Assembly: GCA_902826795.1 (NCBI GenBank)
Contig: CADEGD010000014.1
Location: forward strand, 16,770-80,769
DNA length: 64,000 nt
Direction: 5' to 3'
Origin: an uncultured Acidobacteriota bacterium
Lineage (GTDB): Bacteria; Acidobacteriota; Blastocatellia; Pyrinomonadales; Pyrinomonadaceae
Shown: piece after piece, positions 34,106-43,328 of the stretch
Layout of the letters: every line of letters begins with the position of its first letter
Numbering within the stretch: the stretch's first letter is position 1
The notes under the pieces: generated by a model
What the model was told of the DNA's origin: nothing
The model's input: only the letters and a program-made list of their open reading frames with translations
Databases searched by the model: none
Made by a program: the position numbers and the translations under genes

Positions 34106-34980
34106 AGCTTTCGAGTTTCGATCACCTCGACTTCGTCTCCGACATTCACGGAGGTGCCAGGATTTTCGGGGATGAGGTTTTCGCCAAACAAGACGGCGTT
34201 CGCCGTTTGACCGAGCGATTCGAACGAGTCGGGAAACACGTCTTTCGCCATTCGGAAACTTGCGATCGTCTTGAGCGGCTCCTTTCCGTCAAACTCGCCG
34301 CGAGTTTGATCGACCGTCGTCATCACGCATCGGGCACAGGGCTTTACCACCCAAAATATCGCCTCGCCAACGCGGATCTTCGACCAGCCGTCTTCTTCGA
34401 ACGGATCGCTTCCCTGCACAACCAAGTTCGGCCGGAACCGGTTCATCGGAACGCGGACATTCTTGTCCGCATCCTTGTAGGTTTCCTCAAGCCGCTCGTT
34501 CACCTCCGCCAACGAGCCTTCGCCGATCAGCAGCAGCGGATATCCATCCGCAAAGCTCACGATATCGTCGCCGCGGTCGAACCTCTCGCTTACATGTCGC
34601 TCGCTCGTCTCCGGCATCAGCACAAGCTGACAACTCCTCCCAAGCACATCGCTAAACCATTCGCTGACCTCGCCGTTGTAAACCTCACCCGGAACATTGC
34701 TCTGCCAGACGGTGACGTTCTGCCGTGATCCGAGGTCAGGTTCGGACGGAATATTCATGTCTCCCGCCTCAGCACTTATCACCCGCAGCCCGTCACTCGT
34801 CACTTCGACAGTGATCGCCGCCATCTTCGGAACTTCCCGCTGAGTAAAGAACGTCCCGTCCCGATCCGTCAGCATCCACCGCCGATCGAACCTCAGCCCG
34901 CGCTTTTCCACAGGCGAACTCTGCAAAGAAATGCCCTTCAGCGATTTGATCGGGTAAATATTTACTTCTGAGATCTGCAT
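34102..34980 (-). CDS. MOSC domain protein (YcbX-like)
   Basis: 292 aa. N-terminal MOSC beta-barrel domain (VNIYPIKSLKGISLQSSPV, RGLRFDRRWML) and C-terminal MOSC domain with the conserved KPCARCVMTTVD cysteine block. Such proteins bind molybdenum cofactor and take part in N-hydroxylated compound reduction (YcbX, mARC-like). No ferredoxin domain follows, unlike E. coli YcbX. A short palindromic repeat unit at 34448-34470 adds about eight residues (KDADKNVRV region) before the conserved RFRPNLVV motif. Confidence 0.87.
   Translation of the reverse strand: MQISEVNIYPIKSLKGISLQSSPVEKRGLRFDRRWMLTDRDGTFFTQREVPKMAAITVEVTSDGLRVISAEAGDMNIPSEPDLGSRQNVTVWQSNVPGEVYNGEVSEWFSDVLGRSCQLVLMPETSERHVSERFDRGDDIVSFADGYPLLLIGEGSLAEVNERLEETYKDADKNVRVPMNRFRPNLVVQGSDPFEEDGWSKIRVGEAIFWVVKPCARCVMTTVDQTRGEFDGKEPLKTIASFRMAKDVFPDSFESLGQTANAVLFGENLIPENPGTSVNVGDEVEVIETRKL
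34448..34470. repeat. Palindromic unit inserted in the MOSC gene
   Basis: GGAACGCGGACATTCTTGTC followed by CGC: one copy of the unit seen twice in the FAD oxidase gene (25782-25837) with one base difference. It keeps the frame. Confidence 0.75.
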
Positions 34981-35060
34981 CTTTATCTAATGCGTCTATT
35001 TTCCGGCGAAACTCTCACGTGCCTCACACTTGAGAATCCGCATGTCTTTCTTCAGCGTTC

Positions 35061-35137
35061 AGAGTTCAAGCTTTAGCTTGCCAACCGTTGCCGAGAGGAG
35101 TCTATCGACAAAGCAAACAAGCTAAAGCTTGAACTCT
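35061..35137. repeat. Perfect 20-bp inverted repeat upstream of groES
   Basis: Arms AGAGTTCAAGCTTTAGCTTG (35061-35080) and CAAGCTAAAGCTTGAACTCT (35118-35137). Same family as 13058-13115. The 340-base gap between the MOSC gene and groES holds this repeat plus the groESL promoter and CIRCE; nothing else is evident. Confidence 0.88.
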
Positions 35138-35193
35138 AAACATCTCGACTTGATAGTGACACTATCAACTTTCCTGCTACCCACAATATACCC

Positions 35194-35222
35194 TTGACAT
35201 CGCGCAACAGGTTTTGTAAATT
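35194..35222 (+). promoter_or_regulatory. Sigma-70-type promoter of groESL
   Basis: Consensus -35 TTGACA (35194-35199), 17-base spacer, -10 TAAATT (35217-35222). The CIRCE operator overlaps the -10 and start site. Confidence 0.85.
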
Positions 35223-35247
35223 AGCACTCTTGGAACACGAGTGCTAA
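35221..35247. promoter_or_regulatory. CIRCE operator (HrcA binding site)
   Basis: Perfect consensus TTAGCACTC-N9-GAGTGCTAA. HrcA binding here would block the overlapping promoter, so groESL is under HrcA heat-shock control. hrcA itself is not in the window. Confidence 0.97.
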
Positions 35248-35320
35248 AGACATCATCGGACTACGGTCCAAGAGAGTCATCTTATTACCTTTAAGACTAT
35301 TTCGAAAGGAGTAAATCACT

Positions 35321-35632
35321 ATGGCAACTAGTATCAAACCGCTTCACGACCGAGTTATCCTCCGTCGCATCGAAGACAACGTTAATCAAACTGCCGGCGG
35401 GCTTTTCATCCCGGACACGGCGAAAGAAAAACCGCAAGAAGGCGAAGTTATCGCCGTCGGCGAAGGCAAGTATAAAGAAGACGGCACCCGCCAGACGCTC
35501 GACGTCAAAGACGGCGACCGCGTTCTTTTCGGCAAATACAGCGGATCTGAGATCAAGCTCGATGGCGAAGAATTCCTCATCATGCGCGAAGACGAGATCC
35601 TCGGCATCATCAGCCGCGCAGGCGCAGCAGCG

Positions 35633-35635
<3 letters not shown>
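35321..35635 (+). CDS. groES: Co-chaperonin GroES
   Basis: 104 aa. Heptameric lid of the GroEL chamber. [13 protein letters not shown] at the N-terminus, the mobile loop around [20 protein letters not shown], and [20 protein letters not shown] are all typical. A strong AAAGGAG lies 8 bases before the ATG. Its stop codon lies inside the left arm of a palindromic element that separates it from groEL. Confidence 0.98.
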
Positions 35636-37348
<1,713 letters not shown>

Positions 37349-37420
37349 CGGAACGCGGACGCCCTCGTCCGCACCACGCCGCTCGCGGCGTCCACCGTTT
37401 AGAGGCGGGTTACCGCCCGC
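37349..37420. repeat. GC-rich palindromic units after groEL
   Basis: GGAACGCGGACGCCCTCGTC, then CGCCGCTCGCGGCG and GGCGGGTTACCGCCCGCC: three small palindromes in a row. The first resembles the unit in the FAD oxidase and MOSC genes. Confidence 0.65.
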
Positions 37421-37427
37421 CAACAAC

Positions 37428-37465
37428 AAAGGCCTCGGCGATCGCCGCGGCCTTTCTTTGTTGTA
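37428..37465 (+). terminator. Terminator of groESL
   Basis: Stem AAAGGCC-t-CGGCGA / TCGCCG-c-GGCCTTT followed by a T-rich run (ctttgttgt). Confidence 0.85.
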
Positions 37466-37476
37466 CAATCCACATC

Positions 37477-37953
37477 ATGAGATCCCGTGTTTACGTCGAA
37501 ACGTCGATCCCCAGCTTCTACTACGAAGTACGAACCGAACCGGAAATGGTCGCCCGCCGCGATTGGACACGGCAGTTTTGGGATAACGCCAGCACCAACT
37601 ATGAACTGCTAACGAGCGTCGCGGTTCTGGATGAACTCAACAACGGCGAGTTTCTGCAGAAACAACAGGCCCTCGACTTGATGAGTGACCTTCCGCTTTT
37701 GCCTTCACCCGTTGAAATCGACGAGATCGTAGAGGCATATGTACGTCGCATGGTAATGCCCGCTGATCCATTAGGTGATGCTCGTCATCTCGCAGTTGCG
37801 TCTTATCACCGGTGCGATTTTCTGCTCACATGGAACTGCAAACACCTCGCCAACGCCAACAAATTCGGTCATATTCGCCGGGTTAATGTTATGCTGGATT
37901 TGTTTGTACCGATGCTCGTAACCCCACTCGAGCTTTTGGGAGGATCGCTATGA
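37477..37953 (+). CDS. PIN-domain toxin (VapC-like)
   Basis: 158 aa. PIN-fold RNase-type: first acidic block VYVETSIPSFYYE (Glu in place of the more common Asp), TSVAVLDELNNGEF, DARHLAVASYHRCDFLLTWN with the C-terminal acidic and WN/CKHLAN residues. Typical of stand-alone type II toxin-antitoxin loci. It overlaps the next small gene by four bases (ATGA). Translation start is the ATG at 37477, 12 bases after the groEL terminator. Confidence 0.82.
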   Translation: MRSRVYVETSIPSFYYEVRTEPEMVARRDWTRQFWDNASTNYELLTSVAVLDELNNGEFLQKQQALDLMSDLPLLPSPVEIDEIVEAYVRRMVMPADPLGDARHLAVASYHRCDFLLTWNCKHLANANKFGHIRRVNVMLDLFVPMLVTPLELLGGSL

Positions 37954-38137
37954 AGACCGAAGAAGATGTCGCGATGAAATGGATCAGAGACGTTCGCCAC
38001 AAAATTTCTGCCGAGTTTGATCATGACACCAAAAAGCTAGGCGACCATTACCGCGAATTAGAAAAAAAGTACGCCGATCGAATCGTTAGGCCGACACTCA
38101 AACGCGGCGAAATCGCTGAAACCGAAAATGTGGCACG

Positions 38138-38141
<4 letters not shown>
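37950..38141 (+). CDS. Small partner protein of the PIN toxin (antitoxin candidate)
   Basis: 63 aa, charged and helical (MKTEEDVAMKWIRDVRHKIS, then KKLGDHYRELEKKYADRIVR). Proteins of this size and pattern commonly follow PIN genes of this family. It overlaps the toxin gene upstream and the chimeric ORF downstream, each by four bases, so the three are one translational unit. Confidence 0.7.
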
Positions 38142-38338
<197 letters not shown>

Positions 38339-38344
38339 TCCCCG

Positions 38345-38366
38345 GACGCAAGGCTCTCACCTTGCG
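38345..38366. repeat. Small hairpin after the chimeric ORF
   Basis: CGCAAGG-ctctca-CCTTGCG; GC-rich, REP-like. Confidence 0.5.
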
Positions 38367-38396
38367 AGCAGTTGCTGTTTAATTGTTTGTAACCAA

Positions 38397-38437
38397 GAGA
38401 GGTTTCGTTCTGAAATGGACGAAACCCCTCAATTTTT
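38397..38437 (+). terminator. Rho-independent terminator downstream of the groEL-tail copy
   Basis: Stem GAGAGGTTTCGT / ACGAAACCCCTC (one mismatch) followed by AATTTTTTT. Strong and well formed; it ends the PIN/chimeric ORF transcript. Confidence 0.85.
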
Positions 38438-38482
38438 TTGAGGATCAACACGATCTAAAATAGGATAAAGATATTACAACTC

Positions 38483-40294
38483 ATGAAGATAGTTTCCCTA
38501 GAATTAACGAATTTTCCACCCCTAAAGAACCTTAAAATTGAAAGTCTTGGAAGTACAGTGATAATTGCGGGAGCCAATGGATCGGGTAAGTCACGTCTTA
38601 AGGAGGCCATAATTCAAACTCTCCAGGGGAATCCCCTCATGCGCTTGACCTTAGCAGCTACACGAAACGAAGAGCGGGAGAACTATTTTTCCGCAGACTC
38701 AATTTCCGTCACTCAAGGCGTCCAAAACCCAACGCTGACGAGCTACATTACGAGCCGACGGTATGGAGCCGGGCGTTTTGTCGGATCACTCGTTCAAATT
38801 GATTCAAACCGAAACGTCGCAAACATGAGTTACAGCCAGGTCAACTGGTTGGGCGGCGACCCGGACGACTCCGAGTCACAAGTCAATTACTACTTCAATC
38901 CTTTCACAAATCGGTGGAACGACTTCATGAATTACATTCATCAAAAGTCTGCCGCCAGGGACAAAAAACTCGCCGACGAACTTAAGAAGAATCCAAAAAA
39001 TGGAGAGCAGATCGTCGCGGACTTTCCAGACCCTCTAGATAAATACAAGAAAATCTTTGCAAACGTCCTCCCAGGAAAAACCCTTCAAGACGTTAATCCT
39101 GCTTCCCCGAGAGAATTTCACTACATTCAAGACGGTGGGAGTCCTTTGCCTTTCAGTTCTTTGAGTTCAGGAGAACAAGAAGTTGTGAAAGTCCTCTTTG
39201 ACGTTGCTCGAAAAGATATAAGGCATTCAGTAATCCTAGTTGACGAGCCTGAACTTCATCTACACCCAACGCTGGCCTTTAAACTCGTTGAAGAACTGAA
39301 GCGAACCGGAGATCATACCAATCAATTCATCTTTCTTACTCATTCCGCGGACCTTATATCCACTTATTATTCCAGCGGCGATGTTTTTTTCATCGACTCG
39401 AATCAAACAAACGCGAATCAAGCGCACCGCTTAAGCGACGTGCTAAAAAACCACGAAGAGGTCGCGCAACTAATGGGACAGAACCTCGGTCTATTTGCAG
39501 TCGGAAAGGATATTGTCTTCGTTGAAGGTGAAACCTCCAGTATCGACCGTTTAACGTATCATGCGATTGCTCAGCAATTCAGTCCAGTGCTTAAAGTTCT
39601 TCCGGTTGGATCGGTTTCAAACATTAGTGCACTAAAGGCGTTTGAAAACCAAATTAGAAGCAGCATTTTTGGCATCAACATTTTTATGATTCGAGACAGG
39701 GATGGTCTCAACGATGAACAGGTCGCGGAGCTGACTAAGAACGGTCGAATTCATTGCCTCGAACGTCGGCACATTGAAAACTATTTTCTTGATGGCGACA
39801 TACTCTTCAAGGCTGCGAAAACCCTATATCTAACTACTGTCAACACCTCCCTAACCTCTGATCTAATCGAGTCAGAATTGAAACGAATCGCTGCTCAAAC
39901 CCTGAATTTTAATTTGCTGCAGACGAGCAAGGAATATCTAGCGTTTAATTTTTCGTTGAGTATTCCTAACGTCAAGGCCGTTGATGGAAAAAGCGTTGAT
40001 GAACTTCAACAAAATATCTTAGATGGCATAAAGCTATCTCTTAACGAACTCATCAATGGCCTGGACGAGTCCAAGATCAAACTTTGGCTTAAGAAGGAGG
40101 AGAATCGGCTCTCACAGTTGTTGAAAACAGATGACTGGAAAAAGGCGTTTCAGGGTAAGCTTATATTTTCGAAGTTCTGCTCTGAAGTTTTGAAGGAAGA
40201 TCCACTCAGAGTTCGGCAGGCATACGTCGACATCGCGCTGAAGGAAAAGCCGGAGATCTTTAAGGATATCTCCGACTTCATGTCCCGTAGATGA
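38483..40294 (+). CDS. AAA/ABC-type ATPase fused to DUF4435/TOPRIM-like nuclease (PARIS/OLD-like)
   Basis: 603 aa. Residues 1-300 are an ABC-type ATPase: Walker A GANGSGKS (30-37), signature SLSSGEQE (226-233), Walker B ILVDEPELHLHP (251-262), switch His in FLTHSAD (287). Residues ~340-603 carry TOPRIM-type residues: IVFVEGE (Glu 348-350), MIRDRDG (405-407) and LERRHIENYFL (426-436), the last a hallmark of DUF4435. This pairing is found in PARIS defence (AriA ATPase and AriB nuclease, sometimes fused) and resembles OLD-family nucleases. Notably lower GC and different codon use from neighbours, suggesting acquisition. No second defence gene adjoins it. Function as anti-phage defence is inferred. 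Confidence 0.75.
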   Translation: MKIVSLELTNFPPLKNLKIESLGSTVIIAGANGSGKSRLKEAIIQTLQGNPLMRLTLAATRNEERENYFSADSISVTQGVQNPTLTSYITSRRYGAGRFVGSLVQIDSNRNVANMSYSQVNWLGGDPDDSESQVNYYFNPFTNRWNDFMNYIHQKSAARDKKLADELKKNPKNGEQIVADFPDPLDKYKKIFANVLPGKTLQDVNPASPREFHYIQDGGSPLPFSSLSSGEQEVVKVLFDVARKDIRHSVILVDEPELHLHPTLAFKLVEELKRTGDHTNQFIFLTHSADLISTYYSSGDVFFIDSNQTNANQAHRLSDVLKNHEEVAQLMGQNLGLFAVGKDIVFVEGETSSIDRLTYHAIAQQFSPVLKVLPVGSVSNISALKAFENQIRSSIFGINIFMIRDRDGLNDEQVAELTKNGRIHCLERRHIENYFLDGDILFKAAKTLYLTTVNTSLTSDLIESELKRIAAQTLNFNLLQTSKEYLAFNFSLSIPNVKAVDGKSVDELQQNILDGIKLSLNELINGLDESKIKLWLKKEENRLSQLLKTDDWKKAFQGKLIFSKFCSEVLKEDPLRVRQAYVDIALKEKPEIFKDISDFMSRR

Positions 40295-40329
40295 ACAGGT
40301 ACTCGAAACGGCGATTCTACAATCGCTCG

Positions 40330-40440
40330 CGGCCCATGCCGCCGCTACTCGCAGGGAATGGGCGGCATAGCCGCGGGTCAGAAGCAGGCTCATCGGAAAG
40401 GCAGAGCCTTTCCGCGAATAGAGCGGCAGAGCCGCGGCGT
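40330..40440. repeat. Cluster of REP-like hairpins
   Basis: Successive palindromes: GCGGCATAGCCGC, CGGAAAGGCAGAGCCTTTCC(G) and GCGGCAGAGCCGC, sharing a GGCAKAGCC core, plus a wider pairing of GCGGCCCATGCCGCC with GGGCGGCATAGCCGC. It fills the 163-base gap before the DUF433 gene. Confidence 0.75.
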
Positions 40441-40457
40441 GATAATCTGGTTTCGTC

Positions 40458-40859
40458 ATGGCAGTATCGACCGACAATTTCGACGACGTGATCACCGTAA
40501 ATGACGTAGGAGTCTGGCGGGTTGTGGGGACGCGGGTTTCGATCGATTCGGTTCTCTATGCCTTCAAGCATAACGGGGCGACGCCGGAGGAGATCGTTGA
40601 GCAATACGACACACTCGACCTCGAAAAAGTTCTCGCCCTCATCAACTACTATCTCTGCAACCGCGAAAAAGTCGACAAGTATCTCACCGAAAGCGAAGAG
40701 CGCAAACAAGCGATCTATCGAGAGAGCGAACATCGCTCTCCCCGAGGCGAACTCCGCTCGGTCCTTCTAGCCCGCAAGGAACTCATCGACCAAGGCCTGC
40801 CCCTTGAAACGGTTTGTAAAATAATTCCATTGCCCAAACAACGAAAGTTCGTCGTCTAG
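40458..40859 (+). CDS. DUF433 (antitoxin-type) protein
   Basis: 133 aa. DUF433 core: WRVVGTRVSIDSVLYAFKHN, GATPEEIVEQYDTLDLEKVL and ALINYYLCNREKVDKYL. This family usually pairs with a DUF5615 (Mut7-C PIN-like) toxin gene directly downstream, which is absent here. The C-terminal 40 residues (ESEHRSPRGELRSVLLARKE) are encoded by two small hairpins and are not typical, so that end may be repeat-derived. Confidence 0.75.
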   Translation: MAVSTDNFDDVITVNDVGVWRVVGTRVSIDSVLYAFKHNGATPEEIVEQYDTLDLEKVLALINYYLCNREKVDKYLTESEERKQAIYRESEHRSPRGELRSVLLARKELIDQGLPLETVCKIIPLPKQRKFVV

Positions 40860-40915
40860 GGTGCGCGAGTTTTGCATGATGTCGCCCGCGCCAGCCTCAT
40901 GGACTCACCTCAAAA

Positions 40916-41028
40916 ATGAGACGTTGATTCTCGCGGTTGAGGCGGCGATTTTGGCACGTGAGACGCGGTTTACTGCGCGTGGGACGTGGAAAATCGCGGT
41001 TGGGACGTGGGCTTTCTAGGGTGAGACA
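40916..41028. repeat. Six 21-bp-phased direct repeats (iteron-like)
   Basis: The octamer NTGRGRCR begins at 40916, 40937, 40958, 40979, 41000 and 41021, exactly 21 bases apart (ATGAGACG, TTGAGGCG, GTGAGACG, GTGGGACG, TTGGGACG, GTGAGACA). Unit remainders share a TTT/ATT and TCGCGG-like part. The last unit is inside the end of the RepA-like ATPase gene and the stop codon lies in the fifth. They could be iterons or a decayed heptapeptide-repeat coding tail (21 = 7 codons, in frame with the gene). Confidence 0.8.
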
Positions 41029-42005
41029 TTCGCGATGGTGAGGCGGCGGTGGACGGCGGAGCGGGACATGTTTAGTTCCTCGGCGATGGCACGTATCGTC
41101 ATTCCCTGTTCGCGTAGACTTTTTACGTCGTTCAGCCGCAGCCGTTCCCAGCGGCCGCCGTCGGTCGCGATTATCGCGGCCTCGTTTGTGTAGTTGACAA
41201 AGTCTAACGCCGGAAAGTTTCCGTCGCGATGGGAGACGACGAAATACGGAACGTGTTCCGCTTCGAGGATCGTGTCGCGTCCGGCTGATTTCAGGTGCTT
41301 GATGTATCGTCCGTTGTGCCGCGACGTGCAGCGGCCGATGGCGAAAACGCTGTCCGCCGCGGCTGCGATCACCGCCGAACAGGGCAGATCGGCCAGCGTT
41401 AATGTACGGACCGATTTCGAACGGGTCGCGTTCATAATTAGAAGTATCGAGATGCCGAAACGCTTTCTGATCCGCCGCAGTTCCTTCATCAAAACCGCTG
41501 CCTCGCGCGGCACCGAATACTTCATAAAGTAAGCCAGGCTGTCGATGACGAGCACCTTTGCACCGGTCGCCGCAACCAGTTCCGCAATGTTCTCCGGCTC
41601 CATCTGAGCCTCGTTCTTCGGCTCGACGCGAATGAGGTTGTAGGAAAATCCGTATGGCTTCCCCATTATCCGGTTCGTCTCCGGATCACGCTCCGGGCTA
41701 TAGCGTTTGATGAACTGCTCCGCCGTTCGCTCGAGGTCGAGATAGACGACCTTCAAAGGGCCTTTCTCGCTCGCAAACGGCTTTACGCCACGCCCGCCGC
41801 GTGCGAGCTGATCGGCAAGCTGCACGGCGAATATGCTCTTCCCCGCCCCGCTGCGTCCGAATACGACGGCGATCTCATTCTCGGCCCAAAGCTCGCCCAA
41901 CAGCGGATCTCTCGGGATCTTTTTTGCATCGCGAAGCCATTCCTTTGCCGTCCTTAATTCAAATATGTCGCCGATGCCCGACGCGTCGGAAATATTCTCT
42001 TGCAT
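41016..42005 (-). CDS. RepA-like AAA ATPase with C-terminal helix-turn-helix
   Basis: 329 aa. RecA/DnaB-like hexameric ATPase fold as in plasmid RepA helicases (AAA_25 type): Walker A VFGRSGAGKSIFAVQLA, Walker B AKVLVIDSLAYF, and a later LLIMNATRSKS segment. The C-terminus is a clear resolvase-like helix-turn-helix (SLREQGMTIRAIAEELNMSR, then SAVHRRL). Proteins of this type are frequent in chromosomal accessory regions and on plasmids. The gene is flanked by GRGAC motifs on both sides. Probably binds DNA; replication or mobile-element origin is inference. Confidence 0.78.
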   Translation of the reverse strand: MQENISDASGIGDIFELRTAKEWLRDAKKIPRDPLLGELWAENEIAVVFGRSGAGKSIFAVQLADQLARGGRGVKPFASEKGPLKVVYLDLERTAEQFIKRYSPERDPETNRIMGKPYGFSYNLIRVEPKNEAQMEPENIAELVAATGAKVLVIDSLAYFMKYSVPREAAVLMKELRRIRKRFGISILLIMNATRSKSVRTLTLADLPCSAVIAAAADSVFAIGRCTSRHNGRYIKHLKSAGRDTILEAEHVPYFVVSHRDGNFPALDFVNYTNEAAIIATDGGRWERLRLNDVKSLREQGMTIRAIAEELNMSRSAVHRRLTIANVSP

Positions 42006-42094
42006 ACATTCACCCTTTGGGTTATTGTAGCAATATCGTTGCGTTGATGCAACATCTGTTGAAGCAGCGTGATCTTTGAAAATTAAACAACCAA

Positions 42095-42141
42095 GCGGGA
42101 CAAAACCGCGATTGCGCGCTAAATAAGCGAGACACGGGACA
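42095..42141. repeat. GRGAC motif cluster upstream of the RepA-like gene
   Basis: GCGGGACA (42095), GCGAGACA (42127) and ACGGGACA (42134) match the core of the 21-bp repeats on the other side of the gene and have the same orientation. Spacing is irregular. Confidence 0.45.
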
Positions 42142-42163
42142 AACGATCCTGCAATCGCAAAGC

Positions 42164-42187
42164 AAAAGCCACGCCGCGAGACGTGGC
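42164..42187 (-). terminator. Terminator of the CsgG-like gene
   Basis: Stem GCCACG / CGTGGC followed on the minus strand by TTTTGC. Confidence 0.65.
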
Positions 42188-42210
42188 CTATCGATAAGAA
42201 GCGATCGATC

Positions 42211-42738
42211 TTAAAACTCGGCGGTCATAGCGGCCGTCAGCTTGTCGATGATCGGCTTCATCACCTTCGCCTGCATCTCAGGAGCACTGCCGTTGCCGGT
42301 CATCCTCATCGTCGCCGTTTCCGACACCTCGCCGGAGTAACGAACCTTGCCGGTCGCGACCTCGACCACGCGGGCCCTAACCTTCCCGGTGCCTTTCGTG
42401 TCGTATTCGAGCACGGTGCCGGTAACGACGAACGCGACCCCGAGCTGCTTACCGATGCGAACCGCAGCGGCTGTCGATGTACCGTTGATCGCTGCGAGAT
42501 CAGACTGTGAAGCACGCCGGGTGTGACGCGTGTCGTAAACATCGAACTTGCGAGTGTTATTTAGCCTCGCCGAAAGCTGCGAATGCAGTCCGAACTTCGC
42601 CTGTTCCGTCATCGACGAAGCTCCCGGCGCGACCGAGAATTCGACCACCGCCGTCTTCGGACCTTTTGTAGATGCCTGAGAATACGAAATGCCCGCCAGT
42701 GCGATACCAATAACGATTGCTGTAAATATGTTTTTCAT
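42211..42738 (-). CDS. Exported CsgG/LpoB-like protein
   Basis: About 175 aa from ATG 42738 (MKNIFTAIVIGIALAG), chosen because AGGAGG lies 7 bases upstream. Signal peptide ending near SYSQA. The body (TAVVEFSVAPGASSMTEQAK, LSARLNNTRKFDVYD, GKQLGVAFVVTGTVLEYD, RARVVEVATGKV) has the order seen in CsgG and LpoB-like periplasmic proteins. No lipobox Cys is seen. Function unknown, perhaps envelope assembly. Confidence 0.7.
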   Translation of the reverse strand: MKNIFTAIVIGIALAGISYSQASTKGPKTAVVEFSVAPGASSMTEQAKFGLHSQLSARLNNTRKFDVYDTRHTRRASQSDLAAINGTSTAAAVRIGKQLGVAFVVTGTVLEYDTKGTGKVRARVVEVATGKVRYSGEVSETATMRMTGNGSAPEMQAKVMKPIIDKLTAAMTAEF

Positions 42739-42813
42739 TGCTTCCTCCTGCACGAATTGTCGTGACCAACAATTAGTGCGTCGAAGAGCGGGAAAAACTA
42801 TCAGCGGCTGGAA

Positions 42814-43134
42814 TTATTTCTTCGGCTGGACGATGGCAGAGTACGCCGATTCAAGGGCTTCGCGGACGATGGAAGGATCGAGGTTGTCGAGCCTAAAGGT
42901 CGTGGCACCTTTCTCGCCCCACTTGTTCGGAATGGGAAAGATGTTCTTCTTGTCGATCTTGCAGAAAGTCGCTTGCTCGTCTGGGGTGAGAAAGATGTTG
43001 GCGGTGTTGTCGGATTCGAGATATGTTGCGAACATTCGCCGTTTCACGACCTTAAAGCCGACACGCTCAAAGTGCGGAACGGTTTCTGTCGCGGCAAATT
43101 CGAGTGCCATCTCTCGGAATTCTTCGCCGGTCAT
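42814..43134 (-). CDS. MmcQ/YjbR family protein
   Basis: 106 aa from ATG 43134 (MTGEEFREMALEFA). MmcQ/YjbR signature: ALEFAATETVPHFERVGFKV, RMFATYLES and NKWGEKGATTFRLDNL. A small DNA-binding-like double-wing fold of unknown role. The start overlaps the stop of the preceding 65-aa gene (ATGA), coupling translation. Confidence 0.88.
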   Translation of the reverse strand: MTGEEFREMALEFAATETVPHFERVGFKVVKRRMFATYLESDNTANIFLTPDEQATFCKIDKKNIFPIPNKWGEKGATTFRLDNLDPSIVREALESAYSAIVQPKK

Positions 43135-43328
43135 TTCCTTGCGGCGTAGTTGGCGATCGCCTCTTGCCGTGTCGAACCGAAGGCGTAGCAATCGCTCTCT
43201 TCGATGCTTACAAACTCCGGCCCGACGACGCAATACTGATCGCCATCGAGGAATATGAGAGTGCCGCCCGGACCCGGTTCCGATTCCAGATCCGGGTCGT
43301 TCTTGAGGAGTTCAAACTCTGATGTCAC
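43131..43328 (-). CDS. Small hypothetical protein
   Basis: 65 aa with a GTG start at 43328 that overlaps the stop of the upstream secreted-protein gene (GTGA). Acidic, with LIFLDGDQYCVVGPEFVSIE and GSTRQEAIANYAAR, the latter resembling small proteins whose C-terminus reads 'G.T..EAI..Y' beside MmcQ genes. No known domain. Overlaps at both ends support its being real. Confidence 0.65.
   Translation of the reverse strand: MTSEFELLKNDPDLESEPGPGGTLIFLDGDQYCVVGPEFVSIEESDCYAFGSTRQEAIANYAARK

Noticed and set aside
35061..35137. Rho-independent terminator upstream of groES
   Set aside because: The stem has a 37-base loop and no T-run; identical arms elsewhere mark it as an interspersed repeat.
40916..41028. 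CRISPR-like array
   Set aside because: Repeats are 21 bp end to end with only the first eight bases conserved, there are no spacers of uniform length and no cas genes.
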